Source of the DNA: CAVPDG01 sp963702535
Lineage (GTDB): Bacteria > Chloroflexota > Anaerolineae > Anaerolineales > UBA4823
Reading direction: 5' to 3'
NCBI GenBank assembly: GCA_963702535.1
Contig: CAVPDG010000002.1
Span: 1 to 27,058, forward strand
DNA: 27,058 nt
Position numbers and translations under genes: made by a program. Positions within the stretch are counted from its first letter, which is position 1. Every line of letters starts with the position of its first letter. This document shows, one piece after another, positions 19,084-27,058 of this stretch. Below the pieces are notes generated by a model. It had not been told where the DNA came from. It was given only the letters and a program-made list of their open reading frames with translations, and made no database searches.

Positions 19084-20709
19084 TTAGCGCATCATGCGCA
19101 CAAGCATGCGCGGCCTAATAATCCCTCCGCTCCCGCTCAGCGCTTCAGAAGGGTTCAACAGCACCGTGTCGCCGGGCTGCACATCCCCTTCCAGCACCTG
19201 GGAGGTATCCTTGCTGGTCGCACCCAGCTTCACCTGCACCGGGACGAATTGCCCATCCCGCTGCACGTACACCACGCGCTGCCCGTTCTCGAAGCGCAGC
19301 GCCTGGTTGGGAACCAGCAGGGCGTCCTTGATCTCATCCACCACCAGGGTTACAGCTGCCGTCATGCCCGGTCGCAAGGCGTCGTCGCCATCGCTGATCT
19401 CCACCGTCACCGGGAAGCTCATCACGCCCTGCAAGTCTACGCCAACATCCGGCGTATCCGTCACCACGCCGTGGTAAGTGCGCCCCGGCGCGCCGTCCAG
19501 GGTCAGCTCTGCCGCCTGGCCTTCGTGGATGCGGTTGACATCCACCTCGGAGACCAATACATCCACCAGCAGGTGCGCCGTGTCATCCAGGCGAAACGCC
19601 AGGCTGCCCGGAGCCACCTTATCGCCTGCCTTCACTGAGACGTCGGTGATCTTTCCCGTAAAGGGCGCCGCCAGAGCCGGCAGGCTGAGAGCCGCCTGCG
19701 CCGCTTCTACGCGCGCCCTGGCTGCCGCCACTTCGTCCGGGTTCGGTCCGTTTCGCCAGCGCTCCAGCTCCCGCTGCGCGTCCGCCAGGCTGGCTTCCAG
19801 CACTGCCAGGTCTGCCGGGAAGGCGCCGTCCTTCACCCGCTCCCAATGCCGCTCGGCTTGCGCCGCTTGCGCTTTCGCCAGCTCCACGGCTGCCTGCGCA
19901 ATCGCAATATCCTGTGGGTCGGCTGGCTTTTGCAGATTGTTGTAGCGCTTCAGCGATTCCTCGTATGCTCGCTGGTCTTGCGCCTTCTTCATCTCCAGGG
20001 AGTCCAGGATCCTCTGGTAAAGGGGGCGGCTCTCGAAGAACCAGTAAGTCTTCGGATTGCGCTGGACGTTATGCTCGATGCTCCGGTATGTCTTGAGCGT
20101 ATCATTGAGCTTCTTTTCCGCCATCAGCAGGTTGGCGTAAGCCTGATCGATGGCTTCCTGGGCTGGCGGCTTGGTCAGGATGCGTAGCTGCCGCTCGGCT
20201 TCCTCCAGGTCCTTTTGCGCTGCTGCCAGCTCTTCCTTGGCGGCTGCCTGGGCTTTTGTCGGGTCGCGGGCGTCCTCCAGGGCGTGCTGGGCGTCTTCTA
20301 CGGCTTTCAACGCCTGCGCCTGCCGCGCCGAGGATTGCAGCAGGTTGTCCAACTGCCTTTGCGCGTTGATCAGCTCCACCCGCGCCAGGATGATCGCCTG
20401 CGGCAGGGATGTTTCGTCCAGCGAAGCAAGCTCTGCCCCGGCATTCACCGCGTCGCCCAGTTGAAAATACACCTGGTCGACCGTGCCGCTCGTCTTCCAC
20501 ATCAGCAGCGCTGTCTGGTTCGAGCGCACAGCTCCGTCCGCATCTACCGTTATCCGGAGGTCGCCGCGCTGCACCGCCGCCGTCTCCAGCCCCGCCAACA
20601 TCGTGCGGTTCTGGCGCCAGCTCCCCAGCGCCAGCAAGCCGGCTGCCAGGACGACCAGCGCCAATGCGCCGCCAATAATCGCAATTTTCTTGCCTTTGCC
20701 TGTCTTCAT
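19084..20709 (-). CDS. HlyD/MacA-type adaptor protein (distal copy, first gene of operon)
   Basis: An intact adaptor of about 541 residues, paralogous to the next gene. It has a Lys-rich start (MKTGKGKK), a membrane anchor (IAIIGGALALVVLAAGLLALG) and a first lipoyl half (DADGAVRSNQTALLMWKTSGTV). A long coiled coil carries ARDPTKAQAAAKEELAAAQ and ERHWERVKDGAFP. A second lipoyl half follows (ALAAPFTGKITDVSVKAGDKV), with the barrel ending NPSEALSGSGGIIRPRMLV. The upstream 58 codons of the open frame lack protein-like character, so I start at 20709, although the ribosome site (AAAGGAAA) is 14 bases away. The insert QRNPKTYWFFESRPLYQRIL in the coiled coil is absent from the other adaptor. Confidence 0.88.
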   Translation of the reverse strand: MKTGKGKKIAIIGGALALVVLAAGLLALGSWRQNRTMLAGLETAAVQRGDLRITVDADGAVRSNQTALLMWKTSGTVDQVYFQLGDAVNAGAELASLDETSLPQAIILARVELINAQRQLDNLLQSSARQAQALKAVEDAQHALEDARDPTKAQAAAKEELAAAQKDLEEAERQLRILTKPPAQEAIDQAYANLLMAEKKLNDTLKTYRSIEHNVQRNPKTYWFFESRPLYQRILDSLEMKKAQDQRAYEESLKRYNNLQKPADPQDIAIAQAAVELAKAQAAQAERHWERVKDGAFPADLAVLEASLADAQRELERWRNGPNPDEVAAARARVEAAQAALSLPALAAPFTGKITDVSVKAGDKVAPGSLAFRLDDTAHLLVDVLVSEVDVNRIHEGQAAELTLDGAPGRTYHGVVTDTPDVGVDLQGVMSFPVTVEISDGDDALRPGMTAAVTLVVDEIKDALLVPNQALRFENGQRVVYVQRDGQFVPVQVKLGATSKDTSQVLEGDVQPGDTVLLNPSEALSGSGGIIRPRMLVRMMR

Positions 20710-20935
20710 GGGTCTTAGCCCGTTTCCTTTTGCTCTTTCCGGCTTTTTACCTGTGCGCCGTGTAAGTATCCGTAGAATTTTACCCCCAATGCCGCCCACA
20801 GCGTCCCGCGCCTCACCACATTCATGCATTTCTAACGAATAACTTACATATTTGGCGGTTCTCAGCCCGCCTCTACGTGACAACCGTCACAATTTATCAT
20901 GACATCTGAAACTGAAGTTTTATTCTCCAATTCGT

Positions 20936-20941
20936 TATGAT
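20936..20941 (+). promoter_or_regulatory. Weak candidate -10 box upstream of the GltD-like gene
   Basis: TATGAT lies 38 bases before the ATG at 20980. A poor -35 match (CTGAAG, 20912-20917) is 18 bases upstream. The 270-base gap between this gene and the divergent exporter operon must hold both promoters; no clear one is seen for the minus strand. Confidence 0.25.
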
Positions 20942-20979
20942 TTACACAAGCGAAAATCTATCCATAGGAGACCTGAGAG

Positions 20980-22428
20980 ATGCAAGCTGTTCAAAGTGAA
21001 TTTCTCGCCATCGACCGCAAGTCACGCGCCCGCATCCCCTTTTCAGATGTCGATCTGCGCGACCCCCAGGAGCGCATTTGCGATTTCGAAGATGTCGTCA
21101 TTTCCCTGGACCCCGAGCGCGCCATGCTCGAAGCCTCGCGCTGCGTGCACTGCCCCGACCCGGCTGCCTGCGTCACCGCCTGCCCCACTCACAACGACAT
21201 CCCCTCTGCCATGTGGCTGATCGAGCAGGGGCAGTTCGTCGAAGCGGCGGAGCTTTACCGCCAGACCAGCTCCCTGCCTGAGATCTGCGGGCGCGTCTGC
21301 CCCCACGAGCAGCTCTGCCAGGGCTCTTGCGTGCGCAGCAAGCGCCACGCCCACGTGCTCACCGGCGCCCTTGAAGCCTTCGCCGTCGATTACGCTCGCC
21401 GGGTCGTTGGCGCCAGCATTCCCACCCAGGCGCCCAACGGCAAGAAAGTCGCCATCGTCGGCGCCGGTCCCGCCGGTCTGGCTTGCGCCGAGCAGCTCGT
21501 GCAGCAGGGCTACCACGTGACCATCTTCGAAGCCAAGCCCGAGCCGGGCGGCTTGCTGGTCTACGGCATCCCCAATTTCAAGCTGCCCAAGGACGTGGTC
21601 TTCGCCCGCTGGCAGGACCTGGCTGACGCTGGCGTGGAGTTCGTCGGCAATACCAATATCGGTAAAGATAAAACCATCGACGATTTGTTCAAAGAAGGCT
21701 ATGAGGCCGTATTTGTCGGCGTAGGCTCGGAGATCGACGCCCCCATGGAAGTCCCCGGCGAAGACCTGCCCGGCGTCTACAAAGCCACCGAGTTCCTCAT
21801 CCGCGCCAACGTCGCCCTGGATATGCTCCCCGCAGACATGAACACCCGCCCGCCCATCGGGCGCAAGGTCGCCGTCATCGGCGGCGGCGACACCGCCTCC
21901 GACTGCCTGCGCACCGCCCTGCGCATGGGCGCCGATGAAGTCACCTGCCTCTACCGCCGCACCGAGAAAGAGATGCCCGGCGGGCGCAAAGACCGCCAGC
22001 TCGCCCGCGAAGAAGGCGCCCAGTACCAGTTCCTCACCCAGCCCGTGCGCTTCATCGCCGGCGAAGACGGCGCGCTGCAACAGATCGAGTGCATCCGCAT
22101 GCAGCTCGGCGAGCCGGACGCCAAAGGTCGCCGCAAGCCCGTGCCCATCGATGGCTCGAATTTCATCGTCGAAGCCGATACCGCCATCCTCGCCCTCGGC
22201 TACTGGCCCGATCCCATCATCGGCGAGACCACGCCCGACCTCAAGACCCAAAAATACGGGTTGATCGTTGCCGATAAAGCCACCGGCGCCACCTCTCGTC
22301 CCGGCGTCTTCGCCGGCGGCGACGATGTCACCGGTCCGGATCTGGTCGTCACCGCCATGGTCGCCGGTCGCAAAGCCGCCGCAGGCATCGACGCCTACCT
22401 GCGTGGAGAAACTGCTAAGGCGGGCTGA
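20980..22428 (+). CDS. gltD: Glutamate synthase small-subunit-like flavoprotein oxidoreductase
   Basis: An intact 482-residue flavoprotein that moves electrons from NAD(P)H through FAD to iron-sulfur centres. Two Cys clusters at the N-terminus (C55, C58, C64, C68 and C103, C107, C113, C117) fit two [4Fe-4S] clusters. The FAD motif is GAGPAGLACAEQL (161 onward) and the NAD(P)H motif is GGGDTASDCLRTAL (301 onward). The second FAD contact is GVFAGGDDVTGPDLVVTAM near the C-terminus. Length and layout match GltD and the related NfnB/SudA subunits. No glutamate synthase large subunit is in the window, so it could serve another partner or act as a stand-alone homologue. AGGAG lies nine bases before the ATG. 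It is divergent from the exporter operon. Confidence 0.85.
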   Translation: MQAVQSEFLAIDRKSRARIPFSDVDLRDPQERICDFEDVVISLDPERAMLEASRCVHCPDPAACVTACPTHNDIPSAMWLIEQGQFVEAAELYRQTSSLPEICGRVCPHEQLCQGSCVRSKRHAHVLTGALEAFAVDYARRVVGASIPTQAPNGKKVAIVGAGPAGLACAEQLVQQGYHVTIFEAKPEPGGLLVYGIPNFKLPKDVVFARWQDLADAGVEFVGNTNIGKDKTIDDLFKEGYEAVFVGVGSEIDAPMEVPGEDLPGVYKATEFLIRANVALDMLPADMNTRPPIGRKVAVIGGGDTASDCLRTALRMGADEVTCLYRRTEKEMPGGRKDRQLAREEGAQYQFLTQPVRFIAGEDGALQQIECIRMQLGEPDAKGRRKPVPIDGSNFIVEADTAILALGYWPDPIIGETTPDLKTQKYGLIVADKATGATSRPGVFAGGDDVTGPDLVVTAMVAGRKAAAGIDAYLRGETAKAG

Positions 22429-22461
22429 TCGCCTTTATGATCTCTCCTTCCTCCTTTCGCT

Positions 22462-22498
22462 GCCGTGGGCGATCCCGATACCGGGGTCGCCCACTGGC
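22462..22498 (+). terminator. Hairpin downstream of the GltD-like gene
   Basis: GTGGGCGATCCC (22465-22476) pairs with GGGGTCGCCCAC (22483-22494) with one wobble and a six-base loop; a GCC/GGC pair extends it. No T-run follows, so it may act with the palindrome at 22529-22573. Confidence 0.55.
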
Positions 22499-22528
22499 GT
22501 TAATGGCTCATAGCAATAGGAATCACCA

Positions 22529-22573
22529 AAAAAGGGGTATTGGGCGGGTTGCACCCGCCCAATACCCCTTTTT
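22529..22573. repeat. REP-like GC-rich palindrome, copy 2
   Basis: A perfect 20-base stem, A5-GGGG-TATTGGGCGGG with its complement, closes on a TTGCA loop and ends in five T. Core and left flank match the palindrome at 635-670. Position and T-run also suit a terminator for the upstream gene. Confidence 0.75.
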
Positions 22574-22610
22574 CGGGATTATCCCTTTCCAATTGCGTAA
22601 ATCCTGAGGG

Positions 22611-22616
22611 TATAAT
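22611..22616 (+). promoter_or_regulatory. -10 box of gyrA
   Basis: A perfect TATAAT lies 65 bases before the gyrA ATG. The best -35 is TTTCCA (22586-22591) at a 19-base spacing, which is weak. A leader of about 58 bases is expected. Confidence 0.55.
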
Positions 22617-22680
22617 TGACCGTCGCGCGACGGGGGAGCGCCGGCTCTTTTCACACACCCTGGAAGGACTCACCTGATCT

Positions 22681-25575
22681 ATGGACATCGGTACCGTTCA
22701 ACCGGTCGATATCGACCAGCAGATGCGCTCTGCCTACCTGGATTACGCCATGAGCGTTATCGTCTCGCGCGCCCTGCCCGATGCGCGCGATGGCTTGAAG
22801 CCCGTCCACCGGCGCATCCTCTACGCCATGCACGATATGGGCATCCGCTCCGGCTCCCCCTACAAGAAATCCGCCCGTATCGTCGGTGAGGTGCTCGGTA
22901 AGTACCATCCCCACGGCGATTCCGCCGTTTATGACGCCATGGCGCGCCTGGCGCAGGATTTCTCCATGCGCTACCTGCTGGTAGATGGTCAGGGCAACTT
23001 CGGCTCGATCGATGGCGACGCCCCGGCGGCCATGCGCTACACCGAAGCCCGCCTGGCGCCCATGGCGGAAGAGATGCTCGCCGATATCGATAAAGAGACG
23101 GTGGACTTCATCCCTAATTTCGATGATTCGCTCAGCGAGCCGACCGTGCTGCCCGCCCGCCTGCCCAACCTGCTGCTCAACGGCTCCTCGGGCATCGCCG
23201 TCGGTATGGCTACCAACATCCCTCCCCATAATCTGCGCGAGCTGGTAGCCGGGCTTACCTACCTGATCCAGAACTACGAGCGCCTCGACGAGATCACCGT
23301 CGAAGACCTGCTGCCATTCATCCCCGGACCGGATTTTCCCACCGGCGGCGTCATCGTCGGCGCGGAAGGCATCCGCCAGGCATACAGCACCGGACACGGG
23401 CGCATCGTGCTGCGCGGCCTGGCGCACATCGAAGAGATGGGCTCCAGCCGCTACCGCATCGTCATCACCGAGATCCCCTTCCAGGTCAATAAGACCAGCC
23501 TGATCGAGCGCATCGCCGAGCTGGCGCGCGAGGGCAAGCTGGACGACGTCTCCGACCTGCGCGACGAATCCGACCGGCGCGGCATGAGCATCGTCATCGA
23601 GCTGCGCCGCAGCGCCCAGCCGCGGAAGGTGCTCAACCAGCTCTACAAATACACCCCCTTGCAGTCCACCTTCGGCGTCCAGATCCTGGCGCTGGTGGAA
23701 GGCGAGCCGCGCCTGCTTTCCCTGCGCCGCCTGTTGCAGATCTTCCTGGAGCACCGCCGCGAGATGATCACCCGCCGCTCAACCTTCGAGCTGGAGAAAG
23801 CGCGCTCCCGTGCCCACATCCTGGAAGGGCTGCTGATCGCCCTGGCGAACCTGGATGAGGTCATCCAGACCATCCGCCAGTCGCCGGACGCCGATGTCGC
23901 CAAAGAGCGCCTGATGGGGCGTTTCAATTTGAGCGAGCGCCAGGCGCAGGCGATCCTGGATATGCAGCTGCGCCGCCTGGCTGCCCTGGAGCGCCAGAAA
24001 ATCGAAGACGAGCAGCGCCAGACTTTAGAGCGCATCGCCTACCTGGAAGACCTGCTGGCCAACCCGCAGAAGATCCTGGATGTCATCAAGGCCGACCTGA
24101 CCGAGCTGGCAGAGAAATACGGCGACGAGCGCCGCACGCACATCGCTCACGAAGCCAGCGAAGACCTGCAGGAGGAAGACCTGGTGCCGGATGAGGCAGT
24201 TCTGATCAGCATCACCCAGCGCGGCTATATCAAGCGCGTGATGGCAAAATCCTTCCGCCTGCAAAGCCGCGGCGGGCGCGGCGTCACCGGGCATACCACC
24301 AAAGACGAAGATGAAATCCTGCTCCTCTTCCCCGCCCGCACCCTGGATACCATGCTCTTCTTCTCCGACCGGGGCAAAGTTTACTCCGAAAAAGCCTATC
24401 AGATCCCCGACGCCGACCGCACCGGGCGCGGCATCCCGATGGTCAACGTCTTATCCCTGGAAGCCGGTGAAACCATCACCGCCCTGGTCGCCGTGCCCGA
24501 CTTTTCGGCGGCCCAATACTGCATGCTCGCAACGCCGCGGCGGGCGTGTCAAACGTATGGCGCTCTCTGAGTTTGCTTCCGTGCGCCCATCGGGTCTGAT
24601 CGCCATCGGCCTGGATGAAGGCGATGAGCTGGGCTGGGTGCGCCTGACCCAAGGTGAAGATGATATCATCCTGGTGACCGAGAAAGGCCAGGCACTACGC
24701 TTCACCGAAGACGAAGTGCGCCCCATGGGGCGCACCGCCGCCGGCGTGACCGGCATCCGCCTGGAAGACGGCGATTATGTCACCAGCATGGAGGTGGTTC
24801 GAGCCAGGGCGATCTGCTGGTTTTGACGACGCAGGATATGGAACGACCGCGCCGGGCGCGGCATCCCCATGGTCAACGTCTTATCCCTCGATGCCGGTGA
24901 GACCATCACCGCCCTGGTCCCCGTGCCCGATTTTTCCGCCGCCCAATACTGCATGCTCGCCACGCGGGCGGGCGGCTCAAGCGCATGGCGCTCTCCGAGT
25001 TCGCCTCCGTCCGCCCTTCTGGTTTGATCGCCATCAACCTGGATGAAGGCGATGAGCTGGGCTGGGTGCGCCTGACGCGCGGCGCCGACGAGATCATCCT
25101 GGTCACCGAGCTGGGTCAGGCGTTGCGCTTCAACGAAGAAGAAGTGCGCTCCATGGGGCGCACCGCCGCCGGCGTAACCGGCATCCGCCTGGAAGACGGC
25201 GATTACGTCACCAGCATGGAGGTGGTTGAGCCGGACGGCGACTTGCTCCTGGTGACGACGCGCGGCTATGGCAAGCGCACCCCTTTGAGCGAGTACCCGG
25301 TCAAGGGCCGCGCCACCGGCGGCGTGCAAACCATCGACAAGAACAGCCTGCCCAAGATCGGCACCATTACCGCCAGCCGCGTGGTGCAGGAAGGCGACGA
25401 CCTGACCATCATCTCCGCCGGCGGCGTGATCTTGCGCACGCGTGTCGCCGATATCAGCCGCTCAGGTCGCCCGGCGCGCGGCGTGCTCATTAACCTGGCA
25501 GAAGGGGATAAAGTCGCATCGCTGGCGCGCATCGCCGTCTACGAGCCAAGCCAGCCGGACAAAGCAGCTTCTTAA
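22681..25575 (+). CDS. gyrA: DNA gyrase subunit A, with internal C-terminal duplication and frameshifts
   Basis: The breakage-reunion subunit of DNA gyrase, which introduces negative supercoils with GyrB. The catalytic Tyr is Y120 (AMRYTEARL). The quinolone-determining region HPHGDSAVYDAM has S81 and D85, the usual sensitive residues. The coiled coil and C-gate span about residues 350-480. The C-terminal domain has a GyrA box variant QSRGGRG. The frame is intact to about 24530. It then meets frameshifts near 24535, 24800 and 24970 and a tandem copy of about 430 bp of the C-terminal domain (see the repeats at 24412-24840 and 24841-25268). One copy would give about 826 residues, normal for GyrA; with both it is about 965. 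GGAAGGA lies 12 bases before the ATG. Both copies have an indel in the same GC-rich spot, which points to sequence errors. Confidence 0.93.
24412..24840 (+). repeat. gyrA C-terminal tandem duplication, copy 1
   Basis: This segment, from about the GRGIPMVNVLSL codons to TSMEVV and slightly beyond, recurs at 24841-25268 at an offset of 430 (later 428) bases. In the 90 bases from 24441 I count 7 differences from the second copy. Changes include LEAGE to LDAGE, VAVPD to VPVPD and RFTEDEVRPMG to RFNEEEVRSMG. The end of this copy is degraded by indels. Confidence 0.85.
24841..25268 (+). repeat. gyrA C-terminal tandem duplication, copy 2
   Basis: The second copy follows the first with no spacer and leads on into the normal end of gyrA (RGYGKRTPLSEYPVKGRATGG). 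Because only this copy joins the natural downstream sequence and only the first joins the upstream sequence, either a real duplication or a join of two strain variants would look like this. Confidence 0.85.
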
Positions 25576-25583
25576 CAAAACCG

Positions 25584-25624
25584 ATTTTGATATTTGTGTG
25601 GATTAGCCACACAAATATCAAAAT
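25584..25624 (+). terminator. Perfect 18-bp inverted repeat after gyrA
   Basis: ATTTTGATATTTGTGTGG (25584-25601) and its exact complement (25607-25624) flank a five-base loop, nine bases after the gyrA stop. It lies between convergent genes and could serve both strands. The stem is AT-rich and no long T-run follows on the plus strand. Confidence 0.6.
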
Positions 25625-25655
25625 GGAACCCTTACATGTTCTGGGACGATCCGGA

Positions 25656-25864
25656 TTAGAGAAAAGGCAGGTAGATCACCTCGGTCACCAACAGGGTGAA
25701 CGAGCCCAGGATGCACACCATCATCAGCAGGATCAAGGCGATTACAAACCGTTGCCAGGAAGGATGCCGAGGAAAGGCTTCGGCGCGGGGCGGTGCTCCA
25801 CGAAGACAGGCGTCTCTTCTTCAAACGGATTAGCTTCTGCTTCCTGGCGTAAGTCGTCAAACAT
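25656..25864 (-). CDS. Small single-pass membrane protein, one frameshift
   Basis: About 69 residues. The N-terminus is acidic and cytoplasmic-looking (MFDDLRQEAEANPFEEETP). A Pro-rich linker (EHRPAPKPFLGI) leads to one membrane helix (VIALILLMMVCILGSFTLLV) and the end TEVIYLPFL with TAA at 25656. AGGAGG lies six to seven bases before the ATG at 25864, one of the best ribosome sites in the window. A one-base deletion near 25755 breaks the frame. It lies 65 bases downstream of birA on the same strand. I do not recognise a family; the strong start and clean helix support a real gene. Confidence 0.6.
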
Positions 25865-25929
25865 CATCTACCTCCTCAGTGTGGTCCTTCCCACTGGATG
25901 AAAGATACCCCGAAAAACCAGCCCTGTCA

Positions 25930-26724
25930 TTATAATGCTTGCGCGGGTGGGCGCAGGCGAATCTCACCGAATTGAAAGCCCTCACCTCTCCCGAGCGCAG
26001 ACGCAGCCGCAGCCCCCCGTCCGGATTGAGGCCCTGTATCTGCCCCTCCAGCGCTTCCTGTCCCTCAGCCAGCAATCGCACCCACTCGCCGCGGAAAGCC
26101 AGCCGCCGCTCCCATGCTTGAATGAACCCCGGGGCATTCAGGTGCTCGCGCCATTCCAGCAGGTTTTTCAGCACCCGTGCACAGCTCCCAGCGATCCACG
26201 CTGGCTCCTAGCTCCGTCTCCACGCAGGTCGCCGGGAAATCCAGCGCCTCCGCCGGGGGTACAGAGGCAGGTGCAACATTGATGCCGATTCCCAGGATCA
26301 GCGCCGCCAGCTCTTCCCCCCTCCAATGCGCCTCCGCCAGCACGCCTGCCAGCTTACGCCGCGACGCCACCACGTCGTTCGGCCACTTCACCTGCGCCGG
26401 CGTCACTGCCGGCAGCGCCGCGTTGACCGTATCGCACACCGCCAGCGCCCCCAGCGCCGTCACCTGCGCCAGGTGCGTCGCCAGCTCTTCTTTACCCCGC
26501 GCAGCACCAGCGTAAACGCCAGCGCCGAGCCTGCCGGCGTCAGCCAGCGCCGCTGCATAGGCCGTGCCGGCGGTTTGCTCGTCTGCCGCCACCAGCGAAA
26601 GGTCCCTCGCCCCCGCCTCAGCCCATCTCGCCGCCAGGTCGTTGGTCGATCCGATCGTCGGGTAGTAGCGCACCGACCCCAATGGCAGGTCGGCAAGGCA
26701 TTTTTCAACTGTGGTTGGGTCCAT
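25930..26724 (-). CDS. birA: Biotin--[acetyl-CoA-carboxylase] ligase (frameshifted)
   Basis: The cytoplasmic enzyme that activates biotin as biotinyl-AMP and attaches it to the carboxyl-carrier protein. It is the short class, with no N-terminal DNA-binding helix-turn-helix, so it should not repress biotin genes. Visible blocks are TIGSTNDLAARWA, AADEQTAG, RRWLTPAGSALAFTLVLRG, VKWPNDVVASRRKLAGVLAE with the key Lys and Asp, and LILGIGINVAP. The C-terminal domain has LNPDGGLRLRLRSGEVRAF and ends GEIRLRPPAQAL. The frame changes about 26560 and 26490 (compensating), 26175 and 25965. GGGAGGA lies six bases before the ATG. Total length of about 265 residues is normal. Confidence 0.88.
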
Positions 26725-27058
26725 TTACAGTCCTCCCGTAGCAGCGGGCAGAAGATGGCTCTCCAGAATAGTTTATATATCCTTGCCTCCCTGCTTCCCC
26801 GAACAGGCATTCGTGCCCGAGGTTACGAACATCCCTATATTGACTTCCGCAGAGGTTATCGTCCTGGGGCAGGTGGCTGGAGCGGTGGGATTTCATGGCT
26901 AAATTATAGCAATTTATTGGGGTTAATTGGGCTGTTGAGTATAAGGGGCTGCACAGCAGGAGCCGAATCCTTGCCTCTGGCTCCGCTGCCTCTTATTTAA
27001 ACAATCCGGCGCCCCGCTCTGATTGCTAATGAGGCGCCGGTGGGTCAATCGGCATGAG
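26725..27058. other. Non-coding stretch upstream of birA
   Basis: No protein-like frame or RNA gene is seen in these 334 bases. The only clear structure is the inverted repeat at 27006-27040. The promoter of birA should lie here, but no convincing hexamer pair was found. Confidence 0.5.
27006..27040 (-). terminator. Inverted repeat, possible terminator
   Basis: CCGGCGCC (27006-27013) pairs with GGCGCCGG (27033-27040) around a 19-base loop. On the minus strand it is followed by ATTGTTTAAAT, and a short frame with a stop lies within it, so it may end a gene entering from beyond the window. Confidence 0.4.

Noticed and set aside
21043..22251. 402-codon open frame on the minus strand opposite the GltD-like gene
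   Set aside because: It is a GC-rich mirror frame of a clearly conserved gene; composition is Gly/Ala/Asp-rich with no motif.
22651..23754. 367-codon open frame opposite gyrA
   Set aside because: It is antisense to the most conserved part of GyrA and has no recognisable domain.
26940..27000. tRNA-like stretch (TTCGG beside paired CTCC/GGAG)
   Set aside because: No acceptor stem, anticodon arm or T-loop consensus could be assembled.

Overview
Most of this window looks like a GC-rich bacterial chromosome segment, probably Chloroflexota of the Anaerolineae type. The signs are secreted proteins with Thr/Pro/Ala-rich linkers, large GT-C-type membrane proteins, a split MacB-type exporter without an outer-membrane channel gene, and dispersed palindromes. 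The lineage is an inference from style, not from a search. Nearly every long gene except serA, gltD, the distal adaptor and the upstream secreted paralogue is interrupted by single-base frameshifts. They occur even in gyrA and birA and often at homopolymers, so sequencing error is more likely than gene decay. Coordinates for broken genes span the whole reconstructed gene.

Layout. Bases 1-362 do not read as bacterial and look like vertebrate-style DNA with an exon-like segment; they interrupt the 5' part of a lysine/glutamate 2,3-aminomutase gene (363-581). The minus strand from 5928 down to 740 carries a ferritin-VIT membrane protein, a phosphoglycerate-dehydrogenase-like enzyme, an M32 carboxypeptidase, a single-domain response regulator and a secreted Thr-rich protein that overlaps it. 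Two large GT-C-like membrane proteins converge at 6022-9944. A MalY/PatB-type aminotransferase and a GxxExxY PD-(D/E)XK-like protein follow on the plus strand (10126-11749). The second of these ends inside a palindromic repeat that recurs at 11835-11896 and 15410-15473.

Between these repeats lie two tandem paralogues of an uncharacterised secreted, tail-anchored family (11921-15196). Next, on the minus strand, comes a four-gene export operon transcribed from 20709 to 15514: adaptor, adaptor, ATPase, permease. Divergent from it is a GltD-like flavoprotein. Then comes gyrA with a clear -10 box, carrying a diverged tandem duplication of about 430 bp in its C-terminal domain. The window ends with birA and a small membrane protein on the minus strand.

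The most interesting points are the GxxExxY gene whose tail is made of repeat sequence, the gyrA duplication, the tandem secreted paralogues with a terminator at the start of one, and the apparent cross-domain junction near 362.
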